This document shows positions 62,801 through 64,000 of a DNA stretch of 64,000 nt, in pieces; position 1 is the first letter of the stretch; each line of letters opens with the position of its first letter. This DNA is from Struthio camelus (Eukaryota; Chordata; Aves; Struthioniformes; Struthionidae). The notes beneath the pieces are model-generated. The model was not told the origin of the DNA and ran no database searches. It was given only the letters and a program-made list of their open reading frames with translations. The stretch spans positions 77,171,987 through 77,235,986 of the forward strand of contig NC_090942.1 in assembly GCF_040807025.1 (NCBI RefSeq). Direction: 5' to 3'. Both the position numbers and the translations under genes were made by a program.

Positions 62801-64000
62801 AATTCAATTAAAAGTCTGCAAGCTGAAACGTTGCCCTCACAGAGGGAGAGGAGCAGGCAAGTCCAAAGCCAAAAACCCCAAACAGAATTCAACAGCCGCC
62901 TTGTGGGAGGTGTAAAATGAAAATTTACTTCAGTACGAAACTTCCAATCAATTCACCCACAAAGGCGTTAGGACTGGCTCGAAGGTCGTAAAACTAATTC
63001 AAGATTTGTCTTCCTCAAAAATCCCCTGGTGAAATGGAAGGATTACAGAAATGAGCAAAAAGAAGTGGATCTACTTCTGCGTGGCTTCCCAGAAACCAAC
63101 CAACCAACCAGGATGAGGTGCTGCTCTGCCAGGCTGTCCTCCTGGGTGCAACGGCCCTTTCCCAACATGCCTTAACCCCTTTCAAGGTCGGGCAGCAGTT
63201 CTAGGACAAACTGTACCTTTTTTTAAGGCCTTCTGCTTCCCTGGATCAGCTGTGCCTGGAATGAGACCTTCAGCCAGGACGGCCTTAAGGTGTCTTTGTC
63301 CAGCATTAAGAGGGTTGTTCTAGCACGTCTTTGCATGCCAGGTTTAAATCTAATCGAGAGAGCAGTCTTTCTGTCTCTTCTCCTTTCCTCCTTCTTTCCA
63401 GTTTAAGTGCTCAGTGACGACATGCCCTGACCCATAAGTACTTTATCTGCTTAGATAGTGTTTCTACGGCTGGATTTGGAGTGTGCTGTTCTAAGATTTC
63501 TCCTAAAAACCGAGAATCCCGGTAGAGGGAGCTCTCTGAAGAACAGGCCGCTCTAGAAAACGCTCGTTTCATTATCCGCATGGCATAGAGATGGTCCTAA
63601 AGGAAATAGCTGGTTGCCTAAAGCACTTGGGGTGCGGAAGAATTTTCTATTTTTGTTGAGTTGTTGTTGTTTTTAAAGCAACAGAAGTTTTCAAGTTAAA
63701 ATATGGCCATAACGTTTTTAGACGGGATGATTTTTAGAAATCCCTCAGCTGTCCATGTGCAGTTCTGTTGAATGACGGCTAATTTTTATGCCGGGCATAG
63801 CTTCTCTTTCAGATAGTATTAGAATTTCAGTTCATTTACTTTTTCGTTTTATCCTGTCCCCTCAGTTGCACCCTAGCATTTCTTCAGTCTAAAAATGTCA
63901 TAATACCACTCTGCGTGCCCAGTCGTGGGAGCAGCCTGCTTCTCCTCTTGCTTCCTCCTGCTCTCTCTGCTCCACTGCCTCTTCTCTCCCCCAGACTGGG
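59871..64000 (+). other. Presumed intron, last part: no exon recognised
   Basis: No plus-strand exon with a family signature. Two AATAAA signals on the minus strand at 62,745-62,791 are reported as a finding. Short CCAA repeats occur at about 63,097-63,108. The window ends in pyrimidine-rich text with no feature to name. Confidence 0.4.

Noticed and set aside
1..64000. CRISPR arrays, operons, phage or bacterial mobile elements
   Set aside because: No regular repeat-spacer arrays, no compact gene strings and no ribosome-binding-site organisation; all evidence points to vertebrate nuclear DNA.

Overview
The window looks like nuclear DNA of a sauropsid vertebrate, most likely a bird. The clearest evidence is a set of CR1 non-LTR retrotransposon copies, including one reverse-transcriptase piece with an open reading frame and one with the characteristic CR1 3' end. 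Long AT-leaning non-coding stretches, microsatellites, a single vertebrate-type CpG island and faint MIR/CORE-type SINE relics agree with this. There is no sign of bacterial or organellar gene organisation: no open frame has the length, spacing or family signature of a compact genome. The species cannot be told from the sequence.

Layout. 1-34,160 is gene-poor sequence with no host exon I can identify. It holds a CR1 reverse-transcriptase fragment (about 12,838-13,250), two different CR1 3' fragments in tandem (about 17,805-18,668 and 18,716-19,395), an old degraded CR1/L3-type fragment (about 30,015-30,525), a compound (TAC)n(CAC)n array (21,421-21,524), a (CATA)n array and a diverged ~52-bp minisatellite near 25.1 kb. 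About 34,160-35,480 is a strong CpG island. It carries a TATA-less promoter core (CCAAT/YY1-like element, then a perfect TCTCGCGAGA palindrome) followed by a GC-rich, probably non-coding first exon ending at a consensus splice donor (GTGAGT at 34,623). This marks the start of a plus-strand gene whose name cannot be read from here. 35,480-64,000 is then best read as that gene's long first intron, with low-complexity tracts and MIR-like SINE relics.

No complete protein-coding gene can be supported. Three short open stretches (minus 9,742-9,959, minus 51,421-51,568, plus 57,855-58,049) have charged, protein-like translations, and the two minus-strand ones also have plausible splice sites. They are offered as candidates only. 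The best structural curiosities are a perfect 15-bp-arm inverted repeat at 9,380-9,410, six copies of CCGTTGG/CCAACGG inside the CpG island, and a minimal-loop G-quadruplex motif about 400 bp inside the presumed intron. I found nothing that amounts to a new multi-gene system.
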